64,000 nt of DNA from CADEEN01 sp963751775. GTDB taxonomy: Bacteria; Pseudomonadota; Gammaproteobacteria; Burkholderiales; Burkholderiaceae_C. Below are positions 31,188 through 40,992 of this stretch, in pieces. The translations under genes and the position numbers were made by a program. The notes beneath the pieces were generated by a model, which did no database searches, had not been told where the DNA came from, and was given only the letters and a program-made list of their open reading frames with translations. The stretch lies in the NCBI GenBank assembly GCA_963751775.1, contig CAVVVW010000027.1:1-64000 (forward strand), read 5' to 3'. Each line of letters begins with the position of its first letter. The first letter of the stretch is position 1.

Positions 31188-31970
31188 ATGGCTTACCAGA
31201 TCGATCTCGCTGGCCGCGTGGCACTGATTACAGGCGCCTCCAGCGGCCTGGGCGCGCAGTTCGCCAGGACGCTGGCGGCGGCCGGTGCCGGCGTGGTCCT
31301 GGCCGCGCGCCGCATCGAGCGGCTGAAGACCTTGCGCGCCGAGATCGAGGCCAACGACGGCGACGCCCATGTCGTCGGCATGGACGTGACCGACATCGAC
31401 AGCATCCGCGCGGCCATCGCGCATGCCGAGACCGAGATGGGCACCATCGACATCCTGGTCAACAACTCGGGTGTGGGCAGCACGCAAAGGCTCACCGAAG
31501 TCACGCCCGAGGACTACGACCATGTGATGAACACCAACGCCCGCGGCGCGTTCTTCGTGGCCCAGGAAGTCGCCAAGCGCATGATCGCGCGCAGCAAGGG
31601 CGCGGCGCCGGGCACCTTCACGGGCGGGCGCATCGTCAACATCGGTTCGGTGGCCGGCCTGCGCGCGTTCGGCCAGATCGGCGTCTACGCGATGAGCAAG
31701 GCGGCCGTGATCCACATGACCAAGGCGATGGCGCTGGAGTGGGGCCGTTACGGCATCAACGTCAACGCCCTGTGCCCGGGCTACATCGACACCGAGATCA
31801 ACCACCACCACTGGCAGACCGAAGCCGGCCAGAAGCTGGTGCAGATGCTGCCGAGGAAGCGCGTCGGCAAGCCGCAGGATCTGGACGCGGCGCTGGTGAT
31901 GTTGTGCGCCAACGAGAGTCACTTCGTGAACGGGGCGGTGATCGCTGCCGACGACGGCTTCGGAGTCTGA
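31188..31970 (+). CDS. SDR family oxidoreductase
   Basis: This 260-residue short-chain dehydrogenase has the NAD(P) motif T-G-A-S-S-G-L-G at about residue 15, the N-N-S-G structural motif, and the catalytic Ser...Y-A-M-S-K triad. The start at 31188 follows AAGGGGA; an upstream in-frame ATG at 31167 lacks such a site. It is followed after 4 bases by yceH and then a thioesterase. With the neighbouring ETF dehydrogenase this hints at acyl-CoA metabolism, but the substrate cannot be read from sequence. Confidence 0.9.
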   Translation: MAYQIDLAGRVALITGASSGLGAQFARTLAAAGAGVVLAARRIERLKTLRAEIEANDGDAHVVGMDVTDIDSIRAAIAHAETEMGTIDILVNNSGVGSTQRLTEVTPEDYDHVMNTNARGAFFVAQEVAKRMIARSKGAAPGTFTGGRIVNIGSVAGLRAFGQIGVYAMSKAAVIHMTKAMALEWGRYGINVNALCPGYIDTEINHHHWQTEAGQKLVQMLPRKRVGKPQDLDAALVMLCANESHFVNGAVIAADDGFGV

Positions 31971-31974
31971 GCAA

Positions 31975-32626
31975 TTGCGTACCCTGACCCCGCTCGAAGC
32001 CCGCGTGCTCGGCGTGCTGGTGGAAAAGCAGCACACCGTTCCCGACACCTACCCGCTGTCGCTGAACTCGCTGGTGGCCGGCTGCAACCAGAAGACGGCG
32101 CGGGTGCCGGTCATCGAGGCCAGCGATGCCGAGGTGCTGACCGCGGTCGACGGCCTGAAGGGCCTGAGCCTGGTGTTCGAAGGCAGCAGCAGCCGTGTGA
32201 TCAAGTTCGAGCACAACACCGGCCGCGTGCTCGGCGTGCCGTCGCAATCGGTGGCGTTGCTCGCGGTGCTGATGCTGCGCGGGCCGCAGACCGCGGCCGA
32301 GTTGCGACTCAACTGCGAGCGGCTGCACCGCTTTGCCGACATCTCGTCGGTCGAAGGCTTTCTCGACGAACTGGCGGCCCGGGAGCCGGCGCGGGTGGTC
32401 AAGCTGCCGCGCGCGGCCGGCGAACGCGAGGCGCGCTGGGCGCACCTGCTGTGCGGCGAGGTGGCGCTGCCGGCCGCGGCGCTGGCCACCGACGCAGCCG
32501 GTGGGCGTCAGCGCCGGCGAACTCGCGGCGCTCAAGGCCGAGCAGACGCGTCTGGCCGATGAAGTCAGCGAACTGCGCACATTGGTTCAGCGCCTGGCGC
32601 GCGAACTGGGCGTCGACGGGCCCTGA
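31975..32626 (+). CDS. YceH/DUF480 family protein (frameshifted)
   Basis: The family N-terminus L-T-P-L-E-A-R-V-L-G-V-L-V-E-K-Q follows a TTG start 4 bases after the SDR gene. The fold is a pair of winged-helix domains (S-L-N-S-L-V-A-G-C-N-Q-K; L-L-A-V-L-M-L-R-G-P-Q-T-A-A-E-L), and the C-terminus is a short coiled coil (L-A-A-L-K-A-E-Q-T-R-L-A-D-E-V). One extra A near 32496 breaks the link to the coiled coil; the repaired length is 216 residues. The biological role is not established; DNA binding is plausible from the fold. Confidence 0.85.
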
Positions 32627-32650
32627 ATCGAACCGAGGAGTCGACAAGCC

Positions 32651-33071
32651 ATGCGCTTCGAACTGCCCGACCGAGAAGAAGCTGACCTACGAGATGGTGA
32701 TCCCCATCCGCTGGGGTGACATGGACGCGATGGGCCATGCCAACAACACGCTCTACTTCCGCTACATGGAGATCATTCGGCTGGAGTGGCTGTTCAAGAT
32801 CGGCGCGCCGCCCGACCCGGCCGGATTCGGTTTCGTGATCGTCAACGCCTTCTGCAGCTTCATCCGCCAGCTCGAATATCCCGGCGACGTGCTGGCCAGG
32901 CATTTCGTGGCCAACCCCGGGCGCTCGAGCTTCGACACCTACATCACGCTCGAGCGCACCGACCAGCCCGGCGTGATCTATGCGGAGGGCGGCGCCGTCA
33001 TGGTCTGGACCGATTTCCGGACGCAGAAGTCGGCGCCGCTGCCGGACTGGCTGCGAGCGCTGGTGGCCTGA
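32651..33071 (+). CDS. Acyl-CoA thioesterase, hotdog fold (frameshifted)
   Basis: This protein of about 139 residues is in the 4-hydroxybenzoyl-CoA thioesterase/YbgC group. The catalytic region is W-G-D-M-D-A-M-G-H-A-N-N, with the active-site aspartate followed by H-A-N-N. The ATG at 32651, preceded by GGAG, starts M-R-F-E-L-P; one extra G near 32669 then has to be removed to join T-E-K-K-L-T-Y. It completes a three-gene plus-strand run with the SDR and yceH, and probably hydrolyses a short acyl-CoA. Confidence 0.85.
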
Positions 33072-33080
33072 GCGGCGTGG

Positions 33081-33497
33081 TCAGCGCGTCGAATTGCGGT
33101 ACATGAACGCGACGGCGGCGCCCAGCACCAGCAGCAATATGCCGTCGAAGGCGATCTGCTTGGCCACTTGCAGGCCCGGCATCGGCTGCACGGCGTAGTA
33201 GATCAGGTAGGTCGGCACGATGGTCAGCAGCGCCACCGCCACGCCGTAGCGCAGGCCCTGTCCCAGCCAGGGCTTGCCGGCCTCCTGGCCGCGGGCATAG
33301 ATCCAGGCGAACGCGCCCGCCAGCAGCACATGCGCCAGCAGCATCCACGGGAAGTACTGCTGCGAATCGGCTTCGCTGCGGAACAACTGCGGCACTTTCA
33401 TGTAGTCGTCGTGCAGCAGCACGCCATGCACGACGAAGCTGCCGGCCATCCAGAGCACGAACAGCACGATCCAGGCGATCACGAAGGTCTTGTTCAT
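33081..33497 (-). CDS. Small four-helix membrane protein, unknown function
   Basis: This 138-residue protein has four hydrophobic segments (about residues 5-25, 50-68, 82-102 and 115-133) with short polar loops. The second, near-interfacial loop has H-D-D-Y and Y-F-P-W. No family is recognised. It is convergent with the thioesterase gene and lies downstream of mltB on the same strand. Confidence 0.7.
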   Translation of the reverse strand: MNKTFVIAWIVLFVLWMAGSFVVHGVLLHDDYMKVPQLFRSEADSQQYFPWMLLAHVLLAGAFAWIYARGQEAGKPWLGQGLRYGVAVALLTIVPTYLIYYAVQPMPGLQVAKQIAFDGILLLVLGAAVAFMYRNSTR

Positions 33498-33592
33498 CAC
33501 GGGCCTTTCGACGCCGCGCACAGGGCACGGGCGGGCGCACGATAGCCGCGCGCGGCCGGCCACGGCAAGCCGGCGCGTGCCGTGGTTTGCCC

Positions 33593-34729
33593 TTAGCGCG
33601 CGGCGGTTTCGGCGTCGAACGCCTGCGCCACTGCCGCGCCGAGCTCGATCACGGCCAACGCGTAGTAGCTCGACCAGTTGTAGCGCGTGACGGCGTAGAA
33701 GTTGCTCGTGCCGGCGACGTAGCTCGGCGCTGCGTCGCCGTTCTGCAGCTCGACCAAGGCCAGCAGGCCGTCGTGCGCCTGCGCCTCGGGCCGGCAGCTC
33801 GGCGCCGTGTTCGGCGAACTGCGCGGGACGGAAGGTCGGCACGATGTCGGGCACCAGCATGATGGCGCGGTCGACCACCGCAACCGGGGCCGCAACGCTG
33901 TAGTGCGTCGGCAGGTCGCGCTGCCAGCCGGCGGCGGCCAGGTAGTACGCGACACTGCCGATGACGTCGGCGGCGCTGTCGTTGCCGATCAGGTCGATGC
34001 GGCCATCGCCGTCGAAATCGACGCCGAGGCGGTTGATGCTGCCGGGCATGAATTGCGGCAGCCCGATGGCGCCAGCATACGATCCCATCACCGTCTGTCG
34101 GGTCGCGCTCTTCGCGCCGGCACCACAGCAGCAACTCTTCGAGTTGTTCGCGAAAGAAGGGCGAGCGGTCGGTGCGCCCGGCGGGGAAGTCGAAGCTCAG
34201 CGTGGCCAGCGCATCGAGCGTGCGAAAGCGGCCCATCGTGCGGCCGTAGAAGGTCTCGACGCCGACGATGCCGACGACGATCTCCGGTGGCACGCCCCAG
34301 CGCTCCTGGGCTTGCTCGAGCCAGCCCTGATTGGCGCGCCAGAAGGCCACGCCGGCGGCGATGCGCTTGCGCTCGACAAAGCGTGCGCGGTAGGCGGCCC
34401 AGTTCTTGGCCGTGCCCGCGGGCGGCGGCATGATCAATTGCGCGACTTCGGGCAGCGTGGCGTGCCTGCGCCAGTTGCTCGCGGACCCAGGCCGCATCGA
34501 GGTCGGGGTGGCGCTCGGCGATTTCGTCGGCCAGACGCATCGCGTCGGCGCGCTGGCCGTAGGTCGCGGCCGGCGCCGCGGTGCGCTGCGCGTGATGCGC
34601 GTGTTTGTGCGTTGCCGCGGCCGGCTTCGCCGCGGCGTGCGGTGGGTCGGCCGCGCAGGCGGCGACCATCGACACGCAGGCCAGGCCGCCCGCAGCGACC
34701 CTGCGCATGCACCGAAGACTCGAACTCAT
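33593..34729 (-). CDS. mltB: Lytic murein transglycosylase B (frameshifted)
   Basis: MltB cleaves the MurNAc-GlcNAc bond of peptidoglycan with formation of a 1,6-anhydro product. After removing extra bases near 34465, 34095 and 33790 the protein has 377 residues. It has a signal region with a cysteine (V-A-A-C-A-A-D), the catalytic glutamate in G-V-E-T-F-Y-G-R, and the family motifs G-A-I-G-L-P-Q-F-M-P and D-G-D-G-R-I-D-L. The anhydro-muropeptides it makes feed the recycling route that uses AmgK, encoded elsewhere in the window. Confidence 0.9.
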
Positions 34730-34736
34730 CGCCGAA

Positions 34737-36812
34737 TTATCGTGGCCGTGTGGCGCTCGCCGCGGCGGCAGCGAAGCGACGCCACCACGCCGGGTCGGGC
34801 CGCGAATGCGCGCTGCGGCCGTAGCGCAGCAGGTCGAGCGCATCGAGTTCGGCGGCCACGGCCTGGCCGGCGGCACCGAGCTGCGCGCGCGCACGCTGGG
34901 CCAGCGTGCGTGGCGCATCGTGGGCTGCGCAGTCGATGCCGAGCGCGGCCAGCCGCCGCTCGATGCGCGAACGCAGGCGCTGCCACGGGTCGCGACGATG
35001 CCGGTCCCACCAGGCCCAGGCCGCGCCGGCGACGCTCGCTGCGCTGAGCAGGCCGGCCAACAGATAGGCCAGGTCCTCCCAGGTCGGGGTGCGCACGCCC
35101 AGTTTTTGCAGCAGGTCGAACTGCTGCAGCCGCGAGTAGTTCAGCACCCATTGGTTCCAGCGGTTGTTGACCTGCTCCCACATCGCTGCGCAATTCGGCC
35201 ATGAGGGCCGGACTGACCGCATCGATGGCGCCGGCCACGACACCGGGCTGCGGGCGCAGCGCGCGACTGGCGACCACCCGTTCGCGGCGCCACCGCAGCG
35301 GTGGGGTCGACGCGGACCCAGCCGCGGCCTGCCAGCCAGACCTCGGCCCAGGCATGGGCGTGGCTGTTGCGCACGACGAGGTAGCCGTCCTGCAGATCGG
35401 GATCGGCGCCCTGGTAGCCGGTGACCAGCCGCGCCGGCACGTCGAGTGCGCGCATCACGACCACGAAGGCGGTCGAGAAGTGTTCGCAGAAGCCCTGCTT
35501 GCGGTCGAGCCAGAACTCATCGATGGCAAAGCGTCCCTCTTCGTCTTCGCCATAGCTGCCCGGCGTCAGCGTGTAGGTGAAGCCGCGGCGGATGGTGAGC
35601 AGCACGGCGTCGACCAGTTGCTGCGGCGTGGCGCCGGCATAGCGCGGCTCGCTGCGCAGCGCCTGGGCCCAGGCCAGCGTGCGCGGGTTGTAGCCGACGG
35701 GCAACTCGGTGTACTCGCGCAGCCACGGCTCGTCGCTCGACGGGCCATGCTGGTAGTCGAGGTAGGCGCGCGCAGTCAGGCGCAGCCGCTCGGTGACCGG
35801 TCGGGCGGTCGCCCATTGCAGGTCGGAACGCAGGAAGGCACGCTGGCCGTCGATGTGCGGCGCATCGGCGTCATCAGCGGGCGTGGCCTCGAGCATCGGC
35901 AATACCGGCAGGCGATTGGGCTCGAGCGTCATCTCGTAGTCCAGCGCCGGGCCGCGCACTCGAAGCTGGGCGCCGCGCCGCGCCGCGCCGGGAAGTCACC
36001 GGATCGAGCCGGTTCCACTCGACGCCGTCGAAGCGCGCCAGCACCGGGCCGCGCCAGTACAGCGCGCGCGGCGCCGGCCTGGCGCCGGCCGTGAAAGCGC
36101 ACGCGAAAGGCGACGCTGTCGTCGATCGCCAGATCGGCGATGCCGCCCATGCGCAGGCTGCCCGACAGCCCGGTCTTGGCCAGCGGGTCCTGCGGCACCG
36201 TCCACAGCGGCGCCATGCGCGGAAAGAGCATGAACAGCACGACCATGATCGGCGCGCCGAGCAAGGCGGCCTTGGCCGCCAGCGCGCCGGCCCGCATCAG
36301 CGGCGGCCGGCCGACCGGCATGTGCGCCAGCACGAGTGCGGTCAGCAGGCCCCACACCGAGACCAGCATCATGCCGGCGACCAGCATCGATTGCGAGTAC
36401 AGGAAGTTCGTCAGCACGATGAAGAAGCCGAGGAAGAACACCACCAGCGCGTCGCGGCGGGCGCGCAACTCGAGCGTCTTCAGCACCATCAGCAGCACCA
36501 GCATGGTGATGCCGGCGTCCTTGCCGAGCAGCGTGCGGTGGCTCCACCAGGTCAGCGCCATCGCCAGCACCAGCACCGTGATCAAGGTCCAGCGTCCCGG
36601 CAAGGCCGCGTTGGTGATTGCCAGCTGCGCGCGCCACAGGATCACGACGACCGTCAGCAGTGGACACCACGGCGGCAGGTGGCCGAAATGCGGCGCCAGC
36701 GTCCAGCCGATGACGGCGAGCAGGAACAGCACGTCGCGCGAGTCGCGCGGCAGGTGCGACCAGCCCGGGCCAGCGCGGCCGCCAGGGTGTGTGGGTCGGC
36801 TGTCGCGCTCAT
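34737..36812 (-). CDS. TgpA-like transglutaminase membrane protein, DUF3488 (frameshifted)
   Basis: The repaired chain of 690 residues has an N-terminal block of about seven membrane helices (DUF3488). A periplasmic transglutaminase-like domain follows, with the catalytic cysteine in K-Q-G-F-C-E-H-F-S, the histidine in N-S-H-A-H-A-W-A-E-V and the acid in V-D-P-T-A. A last membrane helix and a basic tail end the protein. The ATG overlaps the stop of the DUF58 gene (ATGA). Frame changes lie near 36765 (one base missing) and 36080, 35990, 35305 and 35185 (one base extra each). The family member TgpA is important for viability in Pseudomonas; its substrate is unknown. Confidence 0.85.
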
Positions 36813-37765
36813 GACCACAGGGCCAATGCGTCCAGGCTGCGCCGCTGCTGGGCGTTGCCGCAGCCCGGCGCGATCTCGACGCCGGGCAGGCGCAGGCCAT
36901 GCGCAACGCCGGCCGCCTCGGCCGCGAGCACCCAGGACGCCAGGCGCGCCAGCCGCGGCTCGGTGCCGGCGATCTGCGTCAGTTGCCAGTCGAGCCACAA
37001 CTCCTGCTGCATGGCGCTGCTGGCATCGCGGCTGACCAGCTCGCCGGTGCGCGCGGCCTTCTTCCAGACCACGTGCTTCAAGGCATCGCCGCGGCGGTAG
37101 GCGCGCACGCCTTCGAACTCGCCGTTCTCGCTCGGCTTGCGCTGCGCCGTTTCACCGGCCGCCGCCGGCGCGGCCGGCAGCGGCGCGACCGGCTGCTCGG
37201 GCGCCGGCCAGGCGAGCACGCGGGCGATGGGGCGCCACACCGTCCAGGCGCGAAAGAGCCCGAACGGGTAACGCGTCTCGACGTGCAGGGTCGGCACCTC
37301 GTGCAGGCCGCGGCGCGGCGGCACGAATGCCAGGTGCGCGCTGGCCTGGCCGCCGGCGGGCACGTCGACGAACACGTCGTGGCCGCGATCGCCGGCGTCC
37401 TCGAAGCCCAGGCCGACGCCATATTGCAGGCGCGTCGGGCTGCTCAGCACGACTTCGAGCGGCAAGGGCGCGCCGGCAAAGCCGGGCTGTGGCGGCTTGA
37501 GATGCAGCGTCAGGCCGCGCAGCGTGTTGTGCGTCAGGTGCATCGACACGAAGCCCGCGCCGGCCAGCAGAAAGGTCAGCACATAACCCAGGTTCAACTG
37601 GTAGTTGATGGCGGCCAGCAGCATGACCACCAATACCGCCGCGAAGACGAAGCCCGCTCGCGTGGGCACGATGTAGATGTTGCGCTGGGTCAGCGTCCAG
37701 GTGTCGGTGCGCGGGTGGCGGGCCTGCCACCACGTGCGCAAGCGTCGGCGCGTCGCCCCGATCAC
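36809..37765 (-). CDS. DUF58 domain-containing protein
   Basis: This 318-residue protein has two N-terminal membrane helices (F-V-F-A-A-V-L-V-V-M-L-L and L-G-Y-V-L-T-F-L-L-A-G) and a C-terminal DUF58 (von Willebrand A-like) domain with G-E-F-E-G-V-R-A-Y-R-R-G-D and V-V-W-K-K-A-A-R. The GTG start at 37765 overlaps the TGA of the MoxR gene. It links the AAA ATPase to the transglutaminase-like protein in the conserved MoxR-DUF58-TgpA cluster, which probably forms a membrane-associated complex or maturation system. Confidence 0.88.
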   Translation of the reverse strand: MIGATRRRLRTWWQARHPRTDTWTLTQRNIYIVPTRAGFVFAAVLVVMLLAAINYQLNLGYVLTFLLAGAGFVSMHLTHNTLRGLTLHLKPPQPGFAGAPLPLEVVLSSPTRLQYGVGLGFEDAGDRGHDVFVDVPAGGQASAHLAFVPPRRGLHEVPTLHVETRYPFGLFRAWTVWRPIARVLAWPAPEQPVAPLPAAPAAAGETAQRKPSENGEFEGVRAYRRGDALKHVVWKKAARTGELVSRDASSAMQQELWLDWQLTQIAGTEPRLARLASWVLAAEAAGVAHGLRLPGVEIAPGCGNAQQRRSLDALALWS

Positions 37766-38699
37766 AGCACCGCCACCGCCTTGACCATCGCCAGCACCTG
37801 TTCGGCCGCGCCACGGCCGGCGCCGGGCACGGGCTTGCAGGCGGTGCGCGGCGGTCTGCACCAGCACGGCCTGGATGTCGTCGGGGGCGACATGGTCGCG
37901 GCGATCCATCAGGGCGTGCGCCTTGGCGGCGCGCAGCACCGCAATGCCGGCGCGCGGCGACAGGCCTTCGACGAACCACTGGCCGCTGCGCGTGGCCGCG
38001 ATCAATGCCTGCAGGTAGTCGAGCAGCGCCTCGCCGGCATGCACGCGCCAGCACCGCCTGCTGCGCGGCTTGCAGCTCGGCCGGCGTCATCACCGGCCGC
38101 AGGCCGTCGATGACGGCGCGCCGGTCGGCGCCGGCGAGCAGGGCGCGTTCGCTGGCGCGGTCCGGATAGCCCAGCGTGATGCACATCAGGAAGCGGTCGA
38201 GCTGGCTCTCGGGCAGCGGGTAGGTTCCGAGCTGGTCGGTCGGGTTCTGGGTGGCGATGACGAAGAACGGCTTGGGCAGCGGGCGGGTCTCGTTCTCGAC
38301 CGTGACCTGCTGCTCCTCCATCGCCTCGAGCAAGGCGCTCTGCGTCTTCGGCCCGGTGCGGTTGATCTCGTCGGCCAGCAGCACCTGGGCGAACACCGGC
38401 CCGGCATGGAACACGAACTGCTCCTTGCTGCGTTCGTAGACGCTGACGCCGACCAGGTCGCTGGGCATCATGTCGGCGGTGAATTGCACGCGCCGAAAGT
38501 CCAGCCCGAGCGAGACCGACAGCGCATGCGCCAGCGTGGTCTTGCCCACGCCGGGCACGTCCTGGATCAGCAGATGGCCGCCGGCCAGCAGGCAGGCGAT
38601 GCAGTCCTCGATCTGCGGCCGTTTGCCGACGATGACCGTGCTAATCTGGTCTGCCAGACGCGCCAGTTGCTGCGTCAGCGCAAGGTGGTTGTTCGCCAT
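37762..38699 (-). CDS. MoxR family AAA+ ATPase (frameshifted)
   Basis: The protein has 311 residues after repair. It has Walker A D-V-P-G-V-G-K-T-T at about residue 47, Walker B L-L-A-D-E-I-N-R, the MoxR-specific T-Q-N-P and G-T-Y-P-L-P-E-S-Q-L-D-R-F motifs, and a C-terminal lid. Extra bases near 38045 and 37845 break the lid. MoxR ATPases usually act as chaperones for a membrane or metalloprotein partner; the coupled DUF58 and TgpA-like genes are the obvious partners here. Confidence 0.9.
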
Positions 38700-38731
38700 G
38701 CGCGGCACCATAACCGAACTTTTCGCCCGCC

Positions 38732-39674
38732 ATGACCACCGCCTTCTACAGCCACGCCGATTGCCGTGCACATGACATGGGTCGCGGCCATCCGGAGTGT
38801 CCGGAGCGCCTGGACGCCATCCACGACCACCTGCTCGCCACCGGGCTGGCCGTCGCACTCGAACTGCGCGAGGCGCCGCTGGCCACGCTGGAGCAGATCG
38901 GACGCGCGCACAGCATGGGTTTCGTCAACGAGCTGCAGGCAGCCATCGAGCCGCTGGCCGCCAGCGGCGAGCATGTCGCCCTCGACCCGGACACCAGCGC
39001 CGGCCCGGGCACCTGGGGCGCGATGCTGCGCGGCGCGGGTGCGGCCGTGGCCGCCACCGACGCCGTGATCGACGGCCAGATCGCCAACGCCTTTTGCGCC
39101 GTGCGCCCGCCCGGCCACCACGCCACCCGCGGGCAGGCGATGGGGTTCTGCTTCTTCAACAACGTCGCCGTGGCGGCGCGCCACGCCCTGGACGTGCGCG
39201 GCCTGGAGCGGGTGGCGATCGTCGATTTCGACGTGCACCACGGCAACGGCACCGAAGACATCATTGCCGGCGACGAGCGGGTTCTGATGGTCAGCATCTT
39301 CCAGCACCCGCTGTATCCCTACAGCGGCACGGTGCCCCTGGGTACGAACATGGTCAACGTGCCGATCGCGCCGTATTCGCGCGGCGACGTGGTGCGGGCG
39401 GCGATCGAAGCAGATGTGGCTGCCGCGGCTGGAGGAGTTCAAGCCGCAGATGCTGTTCGTCTCGGCCGGTTTCGACGCCCACCGCGAAGACGAACTCGGC
39501 CAACTGGGCCTGGTCGAGGCCGACTACGGCTGGATCACCAGGCGTCTGGTCGAGGTGGCCGAGCGCCACGCGCAAGGCCGGATCGTCTCGTGCCTGGAGG
39601 GCGGCTACAACCTCAGCGCGCTGGCGCGCAGTGTGGCGGCCCACCTGCGCGTGCTGGCCGGCGTGGCGGCCTGA
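38732..39674 (+). CDS. Histone-deacetylase-family amidohydrolase (frameshifted)
   Basis: The protein has 313 residues after removing an extra C at 39411. It has the class II HDAC-like motifs R-P-P-G-H-H-A (active-site histidines), D-F-D-V-H-H-G-N-G-T (zinc aspartate and histidine), S-A-G-F-D-A-H (second zinc aspartate) and E-G-G-Y-N. In bacteria such proteins deacetylate acetylpolyamines, acetoin-related compounds or proteins; the target is not evident here. It is divergent from the moxR gene, and mscS follows after 2 bases. Confidence 0.9.
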
Positions 39675-39676
39675 CG

Positions 39677-40964
39677 GTGGGCACCCCGCTGTCAGCGCCG
39701 GCCGATCTGGACGCCTGGCTGGCCGCGCTGACGCGGCCCAGCGTGCTCATCGAGCTGGCAATCCTGGCCGCCTGCCTGGCCTCGGCCTGGCTGATGGTGC
39801 GCGTGGCGCGGCCGGCGCCCGACCCAGGGCAGCAACCGACCAGCATCTGGTTCGGCCGGCGTGTCGTCGACGGCGTACTGTTCCCCGTGCTGGCGCTGGT
39901 GTTCGTCCTGGCTGCGCGCGCGCTGATGGCGTCGTCGCTGGCCCACGGAGCACCGATCGCATTGCTGCATCTGGCGGTGCCGATTCTTGGCTTCGCTGGT
40001 CGTGATCCGCATTGCCGTGCGCGTGCTGCGCGCGACCTTCCCCACGTCGCAGCCGGTGCGCATCCTCGAGCGCACGCTGTCGTGGCTGATCTGGGGCGCA
40101 CTGGTCCTTTGGCTGAGTGGCCTGTTGCCGCTGATCCTGGGCGAACTGGAGGCCATCCACTGGACGATGGGCGGCGCCAGCGTCACCTTGCGCAGCCTGA
40201 TCGAGGGCGGGTTGTCGGCGGTGGCGGTGATGGTGGTGGCGCTGTGGATATCGGCGGCGATCGAGATGCGCCTGCTGGCCGGGGCCACCGACAACCTGTC
40301 GGTGCGCAAGATCGCCGCCAACACCACCCGTGCGTTGTTGCTGCTGGTGGGCGTGCTGCTGGCACTGTCGGCGGCCGGCATCCCGCTCGGTGCCTTGAGC
40401 GTGCTCGGCGGCGCGATCGGCGTCGGCCTGGGTTTTGGCCTGCAAAGGCTGGTCGCCAACTATGTCAGCGGCTTCGTCATCCTGGCCGAGCACAGCCTGC
40501 GCATCGGCGACATCGTCAAGATCGACAACTTCGAGGGCCGCATCACCGACATCAAGACGCGCTACACCGTGATTCGCGCCTTGAACGGCCGCGAATCGAT
40601 CGTGCCCAACGAGTTGCTGCTCACGCAGCGGGTGGAGAACTCTTCGCTCGCCGACCCGCAGGTGTCGATCACGACCACGCTGCAGGTGGCCTACGGCACC
40701 GACCTCGAAGCGCTGATGCCGCAACTGGTCGACGCGGTCAAGGCCGTGCCGCGCGTGCTGTCGGTTCCGGCGCCGGGGGTGATGCTGGACGCCTTCGCGG
40801 CCGACGGACTGAACCTGAACGTCGCGTTCTGGATTGCCGACCCCGAGAACGGCCAGGGCAACGTCAAGAGCGACGTCAACCTCGCCATTCTGCGCACCGT
40901 CAATGCGCTGGGCGTGAGCATTCCGTTCCCGCAGCGGGTGATGCACGCCGCGCCGCAGGCCTGA
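39677..40964 (+). CDS. MscS family mechanosensitive channel (frameshifted)
   Basis: The protein has 428 residues after removing an extra T near 39987. Several N-terminal helices precede the MscS core, with the pore helix A-L-S-V-L-G-G-A-I-G-V-G-L-G-F-G-L-Q and the conserved beta-domain F-V-I-L-A-E-H-S-L-R-I-G-D-I-V and P-N-E-L-L. It releases solutes under hypo-osmotic stress. The GTG start at 39677 is 2 bases after the HDAC-like stop, so translation is coupled. Confidence 0.9.
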
Positions 40965-40992
40965 GGGCAGGTGCGCTGCGGGGCGAAGAACG

